Positions 45,528-53,703 of a stretch of 64,000 nucleotides of DNA are shown here, piece after piece (the first letter of the stretch is position 1; each line of letters begins with the position of its first letter). Location of the stretch: NCBI RefSeq assembly GCF_011009555.1, contig NZ_QXHD01000004.1:4930854-4994853 (forward strand), in the 5' to 3' direction. The translations under genes and the position numbers were made by a program. Under the pieces are notes generated by a model. The model worked only from the letters and a program-made list of their open reading frames with translations. It ran no database searches and was not told where the DNA came from. The DNA is from Adonisia turfae CCMR0081 (GTDB taxonomy: Bacteria > Cyanobacteriota > Cyanobacteriia > Phormidesmidales > Phormidesmidaceae).

Positions 45528-47396
45528 ATGGGATACATCAACCACTCGCTTTTGATCCGCATAGCTGTGCTTGGAGGCGCATTGTCCCTACTGCCTCTTC
45601 CAGCGCACGCTAAGGTCTTAATTGATGATGATCCAAGTGGTACCTCGCTGCCTTTGATCACAGCTCAGTTAGATGTGCAGGAGACTGAAGTAAGTAGCGG
45701 TAATCATGCCGATTCTTTCCCAGATATGCTGGCTCCTGCTGTGATGGCAAGTGCGGCATCACCGACGTTTTCAGTAAAGTCGTCAAGGGCTCATGGAATT
45801 GCTTTACCGCCAGAGCTAACCCAAATGTCTCAACTGCCTGAGTTGTCTGAGCAGGACGAATCTGAGGAAGAGGTTGCTCCGGATACGATTCCGTCTACTG
45901 ATGAGGCAGATCCCGCAGAACCCGCAGCTTTAGATGAAGAACAAGACCCCGCAGCTGTAGATAGTGATGGAGCTGAGCAGCCATCTGCGGTCGATAGTGA
46001 AGAAATTGTGCCAGCAACTGGTCAGGCCGAATCTACATCTAGTGATGACTTGCTAGATGAAAGTAATTTGCCACCTACAGAATTGCTTGCAGACCCTAAT
46101 CCGTTAACTGTACCTACGTTAGAGTCGGAAGTATTGCTGCAAGAAGGTGACGAGCAAACAATTTCGCTGGAAGAAGCGATTGAGCTTGCTTACTTTAATA
46201 ATCAAGATTTGCAAGCGTCTTTGCTAGAGCTGGAGCAGGCTGAGGCCACCCTGGCGGAAGCGCGGGCTGCTTTTTCTCCCACCGTGAGCACGTCGGCAGA
46301 TGTGACGGCCCAAGAGTCGGATTCGCAAACAATCTTTGGGACTACGGTGGGGGAGGATGAGCTTGATACCACCCTCAATGCATCAGTGCAGGTGAACTAT
46401 GATCTATTCACATCAGGCCAGCGAGTTGCTTCAGTCCGAGCCGCAAAAGAGCAAGTCCGTTTGAATGAGCTGGAAGTTGATCGTCGTCGCGAAGAGCTTC
46501 GTCTTCAAACTACCAGTCTTTACTATGATTTGCAGGAAAGTGGTGAACAGATTCGCATTAACAGGTCCTTTGAGGAAGAAGCACAGCGGAACCAGCGGGA
46601 TAATGAATTGCGTCGCCAAGCTGGTGTAGGTACCCGCTTTGATGTGCTGCGGGCAGATGTGCAGTTAGCCAATGCTCAACAGGCACTGATTCAATCCCAA
46701 GCAGATCAGCGCATTGCTCGGCGTAACCTGGCGCGTCTGCTGAATATCCCCTCTACGGTGAATATTAATGCTACGCCGGTACCTGCCCCAGATAACTGGG
46801 AAGAAACCTATGAGCGCTGGAGTTTAACGCTAGAGGATAGTATTCTGCTTGCGTTCCAAGGCCGTGTGGAATTAGAGCAGCAGTTAGCGCAACGGGAAAT
46901 TAGCACTCAGCAAGCTCGCGCAGCTCGCGCAGCGATTCGCCCACAGGTGAGTTTGTTTGCTAACTATAGTTGGAGCGATCTGTTGGACGACTCGTCGGAT
47001 AACTATAGCTTTGGGGCGCAGTTAAACTGGCTACTGGTGGATGGCGGTGCCGCTCGAGCCCGAGCTCGTCAACAAGAAGCCAATGCTGATATTGCTGAAG
47101 AACGGTTTTCAGAACAGCTGGATCAAATCCGTTTTGAAGTGGAGCAGGCCTATTTCACGCTACGTTCTAATGAAGAAAATGTGAGAACGGCTAGAACGGC
47201 GATCACTCAGGCTACGACCGCCCTGGAATTGGCTAATTTACGTCTTGATGCGGGTGTGGGGACACAGTTAGATGTGCTGACAGCCCAGTCTGAATTGACT
47301 GAAGCTGAAGGTAACTGGGTCAGTGCAGCCTTAGGATATAACCGAGCGCTCGCCTCATTACAGAGAGCTGTTAGCAACTTGCGTTCTACGCTATAG
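45528..47396 (+). CDS. TolC-family outer membrane efflux protein with a long acidic N-terminal extension
   Basis: 622 residues. Signal peptide of about 28 residues (ending LPAHAK). Residues about 90-205 are acidic and Pro/Ser-rich (DESEEEVAPDTIP, EQDPAAVDSD), not part of the usual fold. From about 210 the outer membrane efflux repeat begins: SLEEAIELAYFNNQDLQAS, with coiled-coil arms and the second repeat at about 430-615 (QVSLFANYSWSDLLDD, GVGTQLDVLTAQSELTEAEG). It forms an outer-membrane and periplasmic export channel with an ABC or RND partner, not encoded nearby. Confidence 0.88.
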   Translation: MGYINHSLLIRIAVLGGALSLLPLPAHAKVLIDDDPSGTSLPLITAQLDVQETEVSSGNHADSFPDMLAPAVMASAASPTFSVKSSRAHGIALPPELTQMSQLPELSEQDESEEEVAPDTIPSTDEADPAEPAALDEEQDPAAVDSDGAEQPSAVDSEEIVPATGQAESTSSDDLLDESNLPPTELLADPNPLTVPTLESEVLLQEGDEQTISLEEAIELAYFNNQDLQASLLELEQAEATLAEARAAFSPTVSTSADVTAQESDSQTIFGTTVGEDELDTTLNASVQVNYDLFTSGQRVASVRAAKEQVRLNELEVDRRREELRLQTTSLYYDLQESGEQIRINRSFEEEAQRNQRDNELRRQAGVGTRFDVLRADVQLANAQQALIQSQADQRIARRNLARLLNIPSTVNINATPVPAPDNWEETYERWSLTLEDSILLAFQGRVELEQQLAQREISTQQARAARAAIRPQVSLFANYSWSDLLDDSSDNYSFGAQLNWLLVDGGAARARARQQEANADIAEERFSEQLDQIRFEVEQAYFTLRSNEENVRTARTAITQATTALELANLRLDAGVGTQLDVLTAQSELTEAEGNWVSAALGYNRALASLQRAVSNLRSTL

Positions 47397-47527
47397 CGGT
47401 TAGAGGTGTTTTAACAGCTCCAAGATATAGCAAGCTGCTGAAATGCATATCTCCAAAGGATAAGTGCACTGAGCTATATTTAACCAAGCACCAGTGCAGC
47501 AAACTCCTTCACTTTGAACGGACATTC

Positions 47528-47558
47528 CTAAGCTATTCAACTAAGTTGGATAGCTTAG
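47528..47558. terminator. Hairpin between tolC-like gene and small convergent gene
   Basis: Arms CTAAGCTAT and ATAGCTTAG with an inner CAA/TTG pair around a 4-nt loop. It covers the stop codon of the minus-strand gene. No T-run. Probably marks the 3' end of one or both transcripts. Confidence 0.4.
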
Positions 47559-47879
47559 CTGTTCGGACATTGAGAGTTTGGAGTTGTCTGTGGTTGATAT
47601 CTCACCGCCACATAATTTCTCAATGACTTGATCAGCGGTCATGAGCCGTTTCAGAACAACTTGGCCAATTGGGTTGCCAGTCTCATCTTCAGGCAAGACT
47701 TCAACCATTAGTACATCCTCTTCGACTTGATATAACCATAGCTTTTCTGTGGCTTCTTCGATGTAAAGCCCTAGCTTGTTGATAATTGGTTTGCGCTGCC
47801 AGGCAATTTCATTCCAAAGGCCGCCAAACTCCCATACTCTGCCAGTTGTCCAGCCGTCGGACAGAAAAAAATATTTCAC
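47541..47879 (-). CDS. Conserved hypothetical protein
   Basis: 112 residues, no signal or membrane helix. Sequence is rich in aromatic residues at the start (MKYFFLSDGWTTGRVWEFGGLWNE) and then acidic (WLYQVEEDVLMVEVLPEDE). It reads like a small beta-rich regulatory or cofactor-binding protein. I do not recognise a family. The stop lies inside the hairpin shared with the convergent tolC-like gene. Confidence 0.7.
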   Translation of the reverse strand: MKYFFLSDGWTTGRVWEFGGLWNEIAWQRKPIINKLGLYIEEATEKLWLYQVEEDVLMVEVLPEDETGNPIGQVVLKRLMTADQVIEKLCGGEISTTDNSKLSMSEQLSYPT

Positions 47880-48000
47880 AGATCCTGAGTAAGGTCAAAG
47901 GTTTAATCGCATTATCTCTGGTCATGTTGTTTTTGACACGGGGTCGCTAAAATCTTGATGCTTTCTTATGGTAAGGACGGAAAAAGAAGCTGATTTTGAG

Positions 48001-48100
48001 TTCTGTCCGGACGTCAGGGGGGATGACATGGACAATTAGCTGGTAGATGCACCCTGATGTCTAACTCCTGAGCCCTTCTGGGACTTGGGAGCTTTTTTTT
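48001..48100 (+). ncRNA. Tandem small RNA candidate, copy 1
   Basis: Starts TTCTGTCCGGACG and ends in the terminator ACTCCTGAGCCC-TTCT-GGGACTTGGGAGC-T8. It has the shared core GCTGGTAGATGCACCC and TGATGTCT. The 5' hairpin (CTGTCC/GGACAA) has lost one pair against copies 3-5. A -10-like box is not evident here. Confidence 0.65.
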
Positions 48101-48165
48101 GCTAATTAATGCTGCTACTTCTTACCAAATAATGAGGGCCAGGTTGCTAGTAAAACTTGATTCTA

Positions 48166-48265
48166 TTGTGTCCGGTAGCGGGGAAGAATAGTATTGACAG
48201 TTCGCTGGTAGATGTATCCTGATGCCTAACCTATGAATCCTTGTGGGGCTTAGGAGTTTATTTTT
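48166..48265 (+). ncRNA. Tandem small RNA candidate, copy 2 (most divergent)
   Basis: Starts near TTGTGTCCGG; core GCTGGTAGATGTATCC then TGATGCCT. Terminator arm CCTATGAATCC pairs with GGGGCTTAGG: the A of CCTA and the T of TAGG changed together against the other copies, a compensatory change that supports RNA structure. TATTGT upstream is a possible -10. Confidence 0.62.
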
Positions 48266-48336
48266 GATCAACTCAATTACTTAATTAGATATGACGTTTA
48301 AAAAGAAGATTCAGTTGTAAATGCAATTTGATTTTG

Positions 48337-48434
48337 TTCTGTCCGGAAGTAGGGAGTAATGGCATGGACAGTTAGCTGGTAGATGCACCCTGATGTCTGA
48401 CTCCTGAGCCCTTCTGGGGTTTGGGAGTTTTTTT
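48337..48434 (+). ncRNA. Tandem small RNA candidate, copy 3
   Basis: Identical to copy 4 from TTCTGTCC through GACTCCT (about 68 bp). 5' stem CTGTCC/GGACAG closes a loop of about 21 nt. Terminator stem ACTCCTGAGCCC with GGGGTTTGGGAGT and then seven T. TTGTAAAT lies about 30 bp upstream, as in copy 4. Confidence 0.7.
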
Positions 48435-48525
48435 ATTGCCTGAAATCTAGATTTTAGTGCTATCAATTGATCAAAGATGGATCCAAATTTCTACTACTTA
48501 AGTTGTAAATAAAAATTGATCTTTA

Positions 48526-48624
48526 TTCTGTCCGGAAGTAGGGAGTAATGGCATGGACAGTTAGCTGGTAGATGCACCCTGATGTCTGACTCCTAAGCCC
48601 TTTTTGGGCCTGGGAGTTTTTTTT
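48526..48624 (+). ncRNA. Tandem small RNA candidate, copy 4
   Basis: Best promoter of the set: TTGTAA (48503-48508) and TATTCT (48524-48529), 15 bp apart, giving a likely start around GTCCGG. 5' hairpin CTGTCC/GGACAG; core shared; terminator ACTCCTAAGCCC with GGGCCTGGGAGT and eight T. Confidence 0.7.
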
Positions 48625-48708
48625 GCTAATTTTTTAGCAGCGAGATGTTAGCACCATTATTTGTGCTCAAATTGTGAGGTCTCACTGGTAAATAAAACTG
48701 ATGTTTTA

Positions 48709-48806
48709 TTCTGTCCGGAAGTCGGTAGGAGTTGTGTGGACAGTTAGTTGGTAGATGCACCCTGATGTCTGACTCCTGAGCCCTTTTGGGGCTTGGGAGT
48801 TTTTTG
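48709..48806 (+). ncRNA. Tandem small RNA candidate, copy 5
   Basis: CTGTCC/GGACAG stem kept while its loop has diverged (GGAAGTCGGTAGGAGTTGTGT). TATTCT box just upstream as in copy 4. Terminator ACTCCTGAGCCC with GGGGCTTGGGAGT and six T: a 12-bp stem including two G-U pairs. It is 206 bp before the ddl start codon. Confidence 0.7.
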
Positions 48807-49012
48807 TAATTGGCTGATAGCCACGGAGTATCGAGATTGCCTAATGGGTAGGTTGAGTCTGTGATAGGCTAACCCCTTAATAGGATTTTGGCGTTTCTGA
48901 TCCTCGGGCACAGCAACTTTTTATTTAGCCTTACGTAAATAGCGTTCGTTGTAGCTCGGTTTATTGATAAATCAGAATAACGTCCTTTTGAGATAAAAAG
49001 GAGCCTCACTTA

Positions 49013-50074
49013 ATGGCAAAGATGCGCGTAGGCTTATTGTTTGGTGGATGCTCAGGTGAGCACGAGGTGTCTATTTTCTCAGCCCAAGCAATTGCTCGAG
49101 GGCTAGAGTTGAAAAGTAATGCTGAGAAGTATGACGTGGTGCCGGTTTACATTCGTAAGGATGGCGCTTGGGTGATGGATGCCTACGATGTTCTGAAGTC
49201 GGGTAGTCCACTACTAGTAGCTGATGATCAAGAAGTTTTAGCAACGGAGCGTATACCGACACAGGTAGCCAATATTGATATTTGGTTTCCTGTACTCCAT
49301 GGGCCCAGTGGTGAAGATGGCACGATTCAGGGCCTATTTGAATTGATGCAAATGCCCTATGTCGGTTGTGGCGTCTTAGCGTCAGCTGTGGGTATGGACA
49401 AACTCGCCATGAAGTCTGCGTTTGCTCAGGTAGGGTTGCCTCAGGTGAAGTATATGGAAGTTTTGCGATCGCAAGTCTATTCCAACCCCTGTGTTTTCCC
49501 AAAGCTGTGCGACGATATCGAGCTTACTCTGGGGTATCCATGTTTTGTTAAGCCTGCCAACTTGGGGTCGTCCGTTGGTATTGCTAAAGTAAAAGATCGC
49601 CAAGATCTAGAAGCGGCTCTGGATAATGCGGCCAGCTATGACCGTCGCATCATTGTTGAGGCGGGTGTTGTAGCCCGTGAAGTTGAATGTGCCATTTTGG
49701 GAAATGACAATCCGAAAGCCTCGGTCATTGGTGAAATTAGCTTTGATGCAGATTTCTACGACTATGAAACAAAATACACGAGTGGCCAGGCTGATTTAGC
49801 CATTCCTGCATCACTGCCAGCCGATATTGTGACAGCGATTCAAGAACAGGCCATGAAAGCGTTCCAGGCAATTGATGGTGCCGGTCTATCACGGGTAGAT
49901 TTTTTCTATCTTGAAGACACAGGCGAAGTCTTGATCAATGAAATCAACACATTCCCAGGGTTTACAGCTACCAGCATGTACCCCATGTTATGGAAAGCTG
50001 CCGGTGTGGAGTTTGATCAGTTGGTTGATCGATTAATTCAGTTGGGTTTAGAGCGCACAGCGCGTAAATCCTAG
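49013..50074 (+). CDS. ddl: D-alanine--D-alanine ligase
   Basis: 353 residues, ATP-grasp fold. Motifs: [19 protein letters not shown] at the N-terminus, [16 protein letters not shown] near 95, [16 protein letters not shown] near 185, EVECAILGN and the final [18 protein letters not shown] that binds metals and substrate. It joins two D-alanines for the peptidoglycan precursor. Strong RBS AAAAAGGAG 10 bp before the ATG. The sRNA array lies directly upstream, so its last terminator must be passed or the ddl promoter lies in 48807-49012. Confidence 0.96.
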   Translation: MAKMRVGLLFGGCSGEHEVSIFSAQAIARGLELKSNAEKYDVVPVYIRKDGAWVMDAYDVLKSGSPLLVADDQEVLATERIPTQVANIDIWFPVLHGPSGEDGTIQGLFELMQMPYVGCGVLASAVGMDKLAMKSAFAQVGLPQVKYMEVLRSQVYSNPCVFPKLCDDIELTLGYPCFVKPANLGSSVGIAKVKDRQDLEAALDNAASYDRRIIVEAGVVAREVECAILGNDNPKASVIGEISFDADFYDYETKYTSGQADLAIPASLPADIVTAIQEQAMKAFQAIDGAGLSRVDFFYLEDTGEVLINEINTFPGFTATSMYPMLWKAAGVEFDQLVDRLIQLGLERTARKS

Positions 50075-50086
50075 AGCGACCCCGTC

Positions 50087-50521
50087 CTATAAGCTTTCTA
50101 AAAATACGAGTAGGTCGGCCATATCCTGAGTATTTGGTTGAAACTGTGGCATAGGTGGAGTTTTACCACTAATAACCTGCTGGATGAGTGCTACCTGTGA
50201 TTTACGCTCAGAGACATGCTGTAAATCTGGTCCAACTTCTCCAGTTCCTTCTAATCCATGGCAGGTGGCACAATTTTGCCAAAATAACTGTTGCCCACGT
50301 TCGAGATCTCCTGTGGAGGCTAAGACGTCATGTACGTACGGATCGGATACTTGTACCCTATGAATTCCCCAAATAATCAAAATGACGCACAATAAAATTG
50401 TTGTTGCCGCCAATACAAACTGGACCAACAGCCGATTGTCCGAGTTGGCTACGGTTGTCTGGGGAAGAGATGGGCTATCGACTGTTTTTTGGGTCACAAG
50501 CAGAACGTAACACTTTGTCAT
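50087..50521 (-). CDS. cytM: Cytochrome c-M (CytM), membrane-anchored c-type cytochrome
   Basis: 144 residues. A soluble N-terminus of about 30, a membrane helix (LLVQFVLAATTILLCVILIIWGI), then a class I cytochrome c domain: heme-binding CATCH near residue 87, axial Met in PPMPQFQP near 122. The stretches SDPYVHDVL, EVGPDLQHVSERKSQVALIQQVISG and MADLLVFLESL match CytM. This low-abundance cytochrome affects photosynthetic and respiratory electron flow under stress. Start at the ATG at 50521; a GTG at 50497 is an alternative. Confidence 0.88.
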   Translation of the reverse strand: MTKCYVLLVTQKTVDSPSLPQTTVANSDNRLLVQFVLAATTILLCVILIIWGIHRVQVSDPYVHDVLASTGDLERGQQLFWQNCATCHGLEGTGEVGPDLQHVSERKSQVALIQQVISGKTPPMPQFQPNTQDMADLLVFLESL

Positions 50522-50788
50522 TACGCATATGATACATAGTTTAAAGTTTTCTCAGGAGCCAGTGCAAGTTGTTTTGGCTGGAAAATGAAGATCAAATCTA
50601 TAGCTTTGATTAAGCTATAGATTTATCAAGCTTAATCTTGCGCATTTACCAGCAGACATCGTCACGGGATCTGGCTAGGCCTGACCAAGGGACTAGGATC
50701 AATTAAGGGAATGTCTTAATATAAAGGTAGAAGAAGTAATGTGTAGTGCTGCTTCTATGAGCTCTGTAAGTCATTGAGGAAATACGGC

Positions 50789-50902
50789 GTGATTGAACCT
50801 TTGCTGTTAGGAATTGTTTTGGGCCTAATTCCGGTAACATTGGCCGGTTTGTTTGTAGCGGCTTACATGCAGTATCGCCGGGGTGATCAGCTCAACTTTT
50901 AG
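50789..50902 (+). CDS. petG: Cytochrome b6f subunit V (PetG), GTG start
   Basis: 37 residues: (V/M)[15 protein letters not shown], then [19 protein letters not shown] and NF. This is the nearly invariant PetG sequence, a single membrane helix needed for the assembly or stability of the cytochrome b6f complex. The start is GTG, preceded by GAGGAAA, a good RBS. Too short for usual ORF thresholds. A strong terminator follows at 50930. Confidence 0.95.
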   Translation: MIEPLLLGIVLGLIPVTLAGLFVAAYMQYRRGDQLNF

Positions 50903-50929
50903 ATTTTGATTGGTAAGAACTTTTGCGAA

Positions 50930-50957
50930 GCCAGCGTTTCTAAAAACGCTGGCTTTT
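50930..50957 (+). terminator. Rho-independent terminator of petG
   Basis: GCCAGCGTTT, short loop, AAACGCTGGC then TTTTTT. It lies in the 60-bp gap between petG and the end of the kinase gene on the other strand. Confidence 0.9.
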
Positions 50958-50962
50958 TTCGT

Positions 50963-52207
50963 TCAGGCTTTTGCGACTAGGTTAGCGGCGAGGCGTGCAG
51001 TTCCATAGGCGGCTTCACTGTGTAGCGAAGAAACCAGGGGAATGCCTAAGGCTTTTGCCCTTAATGTTTGCCAGGTCAGGTTTTGTGCTCCTCCTCCCGC
51101 TGTATAAATGCGGTGTACTGGACCTCCACCCAGGGTAATCAGCTTTTGATAGCCTAAGGCTTCGATGTGAGCTATGCCTTCTAATAATCCGTGGAGAAAC
51201 CGTACCGGATCGCTGGGACGGGGAGTCAAGCGAGGTGGCAGGTGAGGATCGCTGATGGGGAATCGTTCCCCAGCGGTGAGTAATGGATAGTAGTCAAGTC
51301 CGCTAGGGATTTCGGTGTGAATACGTTGGCTGATTGAGCCAAGTTCGTCATCACTAAAGTGGTGACGTAATACAGCTCCCCCTGTATTGGATGCACCTCC
51401 CACTAACCATTGTTGACCGAGCCGATGGCTGTATACACCACTTTGGGTGTCATTAATGGCAACGGGGCTTAACAGTTTAATCACCAGCGTAGAGCCAAGG
51501 GAGGTTACAGCGTCTCCTGGGGTGCTGGCACCACTGGCTAAAAAGGCGGCAATACTGTCAGTAGTGCCCGCTTTGATCATGCAGTTTTTCGGCAGGTTAA
51601 ACCGCTGAGTCAGTTGAGGCTGAATGGGTGCGATCGCATCCCCAGGCGCTAAAACGTTGGGTAACCATGGACTGATCTCTACGCTCAGTAGCCAGTCGGG
51701 ATAACTGAGAGTCTGTGGGTCATAGCCTAGCTTGAGGGCATTGTTATAGTCGCTGATACCCGGTTGACCATGGAGCAGACTACTGAGCCAATCTGCTTGA
51801 TGCACCAGGTAACGAGCATTGGCCAAAATATTAGCCGGTAAATTATTTTTCCACCATAGGGCTTTGGCCAGGCTGGAGGTGGTGCTGTGGGCTGGGCTAT
51901 GGGTAGGTGCAATGGCAGGAGTACCACCACGAGTATCGTTGTAGAGCAATGGCGGCACTAGGGGGATATGGTTGCGATCGCACAGGAGAACGGTGGCCGA
52001 GGTGCCATCAATTGAGATCGCGCTCGTGTGTTGGCGAATAGCCTGGGGGATTTGGTCAATCAACGCCCATAGTGTTTGCTCCCATCCCTTCGCATTTGGC
52101 TCTGGAGTAGGATACTGACAGCGACCTTCGCCGACAATCTGCCCATCGGCATCGATTGCGATCGCCCGTGCGCCCGAAGTGCCAAAGTCAATTCCTAGGT
52201 AGTTCAT
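50963..52207 (-). CDS. FGGY-family sugar kinase, D-ribulose kinase type
   Basis: Start set at the ATG at 52207 (MNYLGIDFGTSGARA); a GTG two codons earlier is possible. 414 residues, two FGGY halves: N-terminal DFGTSGARAIAIDADG and ISIDGTSATVLLCD, then GTTDSIAAFLASG and AGGGAQNLTWQTLRAKALGIPL in the second half. It resembles the cyanobacterial and plant kinase shown to phosphorylate D-ribulose (Synechococcus elongatus and Arabidopsis XK1-like). A xylulose role is the main alternative. Confidence 0.85.
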   Translation of the reverse strand: MNYLGIDFGTSGARAIAIDADGQIVGEGRCQYPTPEPNAKGWEQTLWALIDQIPQAIRQHTSAISIDGTSATVLLCDRNHIPLVPPLLYNDTRGGTPAIAPTHSPAHSTTSSLAKALWWKNNLPANILANARYLVHQADWLSSLLHGQPGISDYNNALKLGYDPQTLSYPDWLLSVEISPWLPNVLAPGDAIAPIQPQLTQRFNLPKNCMIKAGTTDSIAAFLASGASTPGDAVTSLGSTLVIKLLSPVAINDTQSGVYSHRLGQQWLVGGASNTGGAVLRHHFSDDELGSISQRIHTEIPSGLDYYPLLTAGERFPISDPHLPPRLTPRPSDPVRFLHGLLEGIAHIEALGYQKLITLGGGPVHRIYTAGGGAQNLTWQTLRAKALGIPLVSSLHSEAAYGTARLAANLVAKA

Positions 52208-52217
52208 AAGCACGCAA

Positions 52218-52250
52218 AAAAAGAGGTACCCGAATGAGCACCTCTTTTCA
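52218..52250 (-). terminator. Rho-independent terminator of apcF
   Basis: On the minus strand: AAGAGGT, a 12-nt loop, ACCTCTT then a run of seven T. It sits 23 bp after the apcF stop. Confidence 0.8.
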
Positions 52251-52272
52251 AAACTATTGATCTTAGGTGGAA

Positions 52273-52782
52273 TTAAACGCTCACTTCACCCAACTCACGG
52301 CTTAAATGCTCAAAGGGAGCATCCACAAATGAAGTGTCACTAATGCCCTGGGCCGTTAGTTGCTCCTTCAGGACATCTTTCATGATTTGAATACCAATGA
52401 CCGTTGGGCCAACGGGCACTTCCAAAGAGTTGTAAGTTTCACGCAGACCGTTGAGAACGCGCTCAGTGAGGACATCACAGTTGCCTGCTACCAGCGCATA
52501 GCTGCTGTAGCGCAGGTAATAGTCCAAGTCGCGTAAGCAAGCGGCATAGCGCCTAGTGGTGTAAGCATTGCCGCCGGGGCGAATCAATTCAGGTATCCGC
52601 TCAAACAGTTCAGCTCCTGTCGCCTTTACCAGGCCAGATGCATTTGCACTGATATAAGCAGCGGCTTTAACCCGATCAGAGCCACTGTCAAAATAACTCT
52701 TTAGAGAATCGAGGGCGTCGCGATCGAGGTACCGACCTGTGATGTCGTAGGTGCTGATTAAACCCGTCACCGTATCCCGCAT
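52273..52782 (-). CDS. apcF: Allophycocyanin beta-18 subunit (ApcF)
   Basis: 169 residues. MRDTVTGLISTYDITGRYLD and AMDSLKSYF-type ALDSLKSYFDSG at the start; chromophore-binding RRYAACLRDLDYYLRYSSYALVAG near residue 80 with the bilin Cys; GLRETYNSLEVPVGPT near 115. The sequence fits ApcF rather than ApcB, from DSLKSYF, AGNCDVLTERVLNGLRE and the C-terminal HLSRELGEVSV. A minor core subunit that helps pass energy from the phycobilisome to photosystem II. Monocistronic, ended by its own terminator. Confidence 0.93.
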   Translation of the reverse strand: MRDTVTGLISTYDITGRYLDRDALDSLKSYFDSGSDRVKAAAYISANASGLVKATGAELFERIPELIRPGGNAYTTRRYAACLRDLDYYLRYSSYALVAGNCDVLTERVLNGLRETYNSLEVPVGPTVIGIQIMKDVLKEQLTAQGISDTSFVDAPFEHLSRELGEVSV

Positions 52783-53703
52783 GAAACCTTTCTCCCAGTG
52801 CGATTAATGTGCGACTCAAAAACTAGAGCAAGAATTTGTAACCAAGCTTGGAGTGAAAGTCCTCATACAGACCATGGTATGACCCAAATATGAGAACAAG
52901 CGCAAGGGCTATCCAACCGCTTGTTAAGGTAGTTACAAGTGCCTTGCCGCTGCCATGTAAATCCTGAAACCCGTTCAGCGACAACGATTACCGACACTTG
53001 AGTACCAAAACTTAGTCTACCACGGTGGATTAAACCCCAGGCAATCGACTCAATGGAGAAGGGGATTGACCTGCGTATTTTTTACAATCCGCAATCTTTC
53101 GCAACATTTTATGGCATGCTTAGACACCATTTTAGGGGCATCTGAATAACTCTGATGTCAGTTCACCTCTCAAAAATGAGACGGAAACATCCCAATCTTC
53201 CATGGGTTTGCTTGAGAAAACTTGAATTTGTAACAAAAGATACAATTGCTCGGTATTACAGTTCTTAGGATTATCCATGCCTGGTTAAAGTAGGCACTAA
53301 TGCATGCTTTAACCCAGTAGATCTGTTTATGGGTGTTACTAAACCTTTGGATCATAGCCAGGTTCAGAGGTTGTATGGGGATGAGTGAGCGTCTCTGGGT
53401 GACATAGTCGTATGGCCCGAGTGCAAATAATATGCTTGCCACTGTTAAGGGATATAGAAAACTTCTAACAGGCATACATTTTTCGTTACACTCATTTTTT
53501 AATGTTTTGGTCGTTACACAGGTTGGCCTGTCCGTGCTGCAAAGCGCCTACATTACCCTCAGATTTTCCTGGTGTTGCTGGCTTGGTTTGAGTCGAGCTT
53601 GGGGATATTACTAATCTCTGGATATTCTCAGCAAGGCATACCTCCGCTTAGCGACGATATTTGTGAAAACGGCTCTAGTTGAATGCATAGAAAGGAGTGA
53701 TCC
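52783..53703. other. 900-bp region holding the apcF and glnA promoters
   Basis: Divergent promoter region. It has the NtcA site at 53230 and a hairpin (CTGGTTAAAG 53281-53290; CTTTAACC with one bulge near 53307-53317) just after the predicted glnA transcription start. A minus-strand frame at 53170-53475 is not convincing. No riboswitch was recognised. Confidence 0.5.
53230..53271 (+). promoter_or_regulatory. NtcA-activated promoter of glnA
   Basis: GTA at 53230-53232, eight bases, TAC at 53241-53243: the NtcA consensus GTAN8TAC. Then exactly 22 bp to TAGGAT (53266-53271), matching the -10 form TAN3T. This equals the canonical activated-promoter layout known for NtcA. It predicts a start near 53278 and a leader of about 425 nt. 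Confidence 0.82.

Larger units (their letters stand above)
48001..48806 (+). repeat. Five-copy direct repeat array (period 165-189 bp)
   Basis: Repeat starts are spaced by 165, 171, 189 and 183 bp. About 95-100 bp of each unit is conserved, together with a short upstream block containing TTGAT about 12 bp before the conserved part. The 65-90 bp spacers between units are unrelated in sequence. Confidence 0.85.

Noticed and set aside
48337-48624. GGAAGTAGG in array copies 3 and 4 recalls the glutamine riboswitch (glnA RNA) core.
   Set aside because: The other conserved pieces of that riboswitch (GTTCA upstream and CGAAGGAACGC downstream) are absent, the word is not kept in copies 1, 2 and 5, and no coding start follows each copy.
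48001-48806. AGCTGGTAGATGCAC in each copy resembles a tRNA D-arm.
   Set aside because: There is no T-loop (TTCGANTC), no acceptor stem and no anticodon arm; the unit ends in a terminator.
53170-53475. 101-codon minus-strand frame between apcF and glnA.
   Set aside because: It overlaps the NtcA promoter of glnA and has no recognisable sequence.
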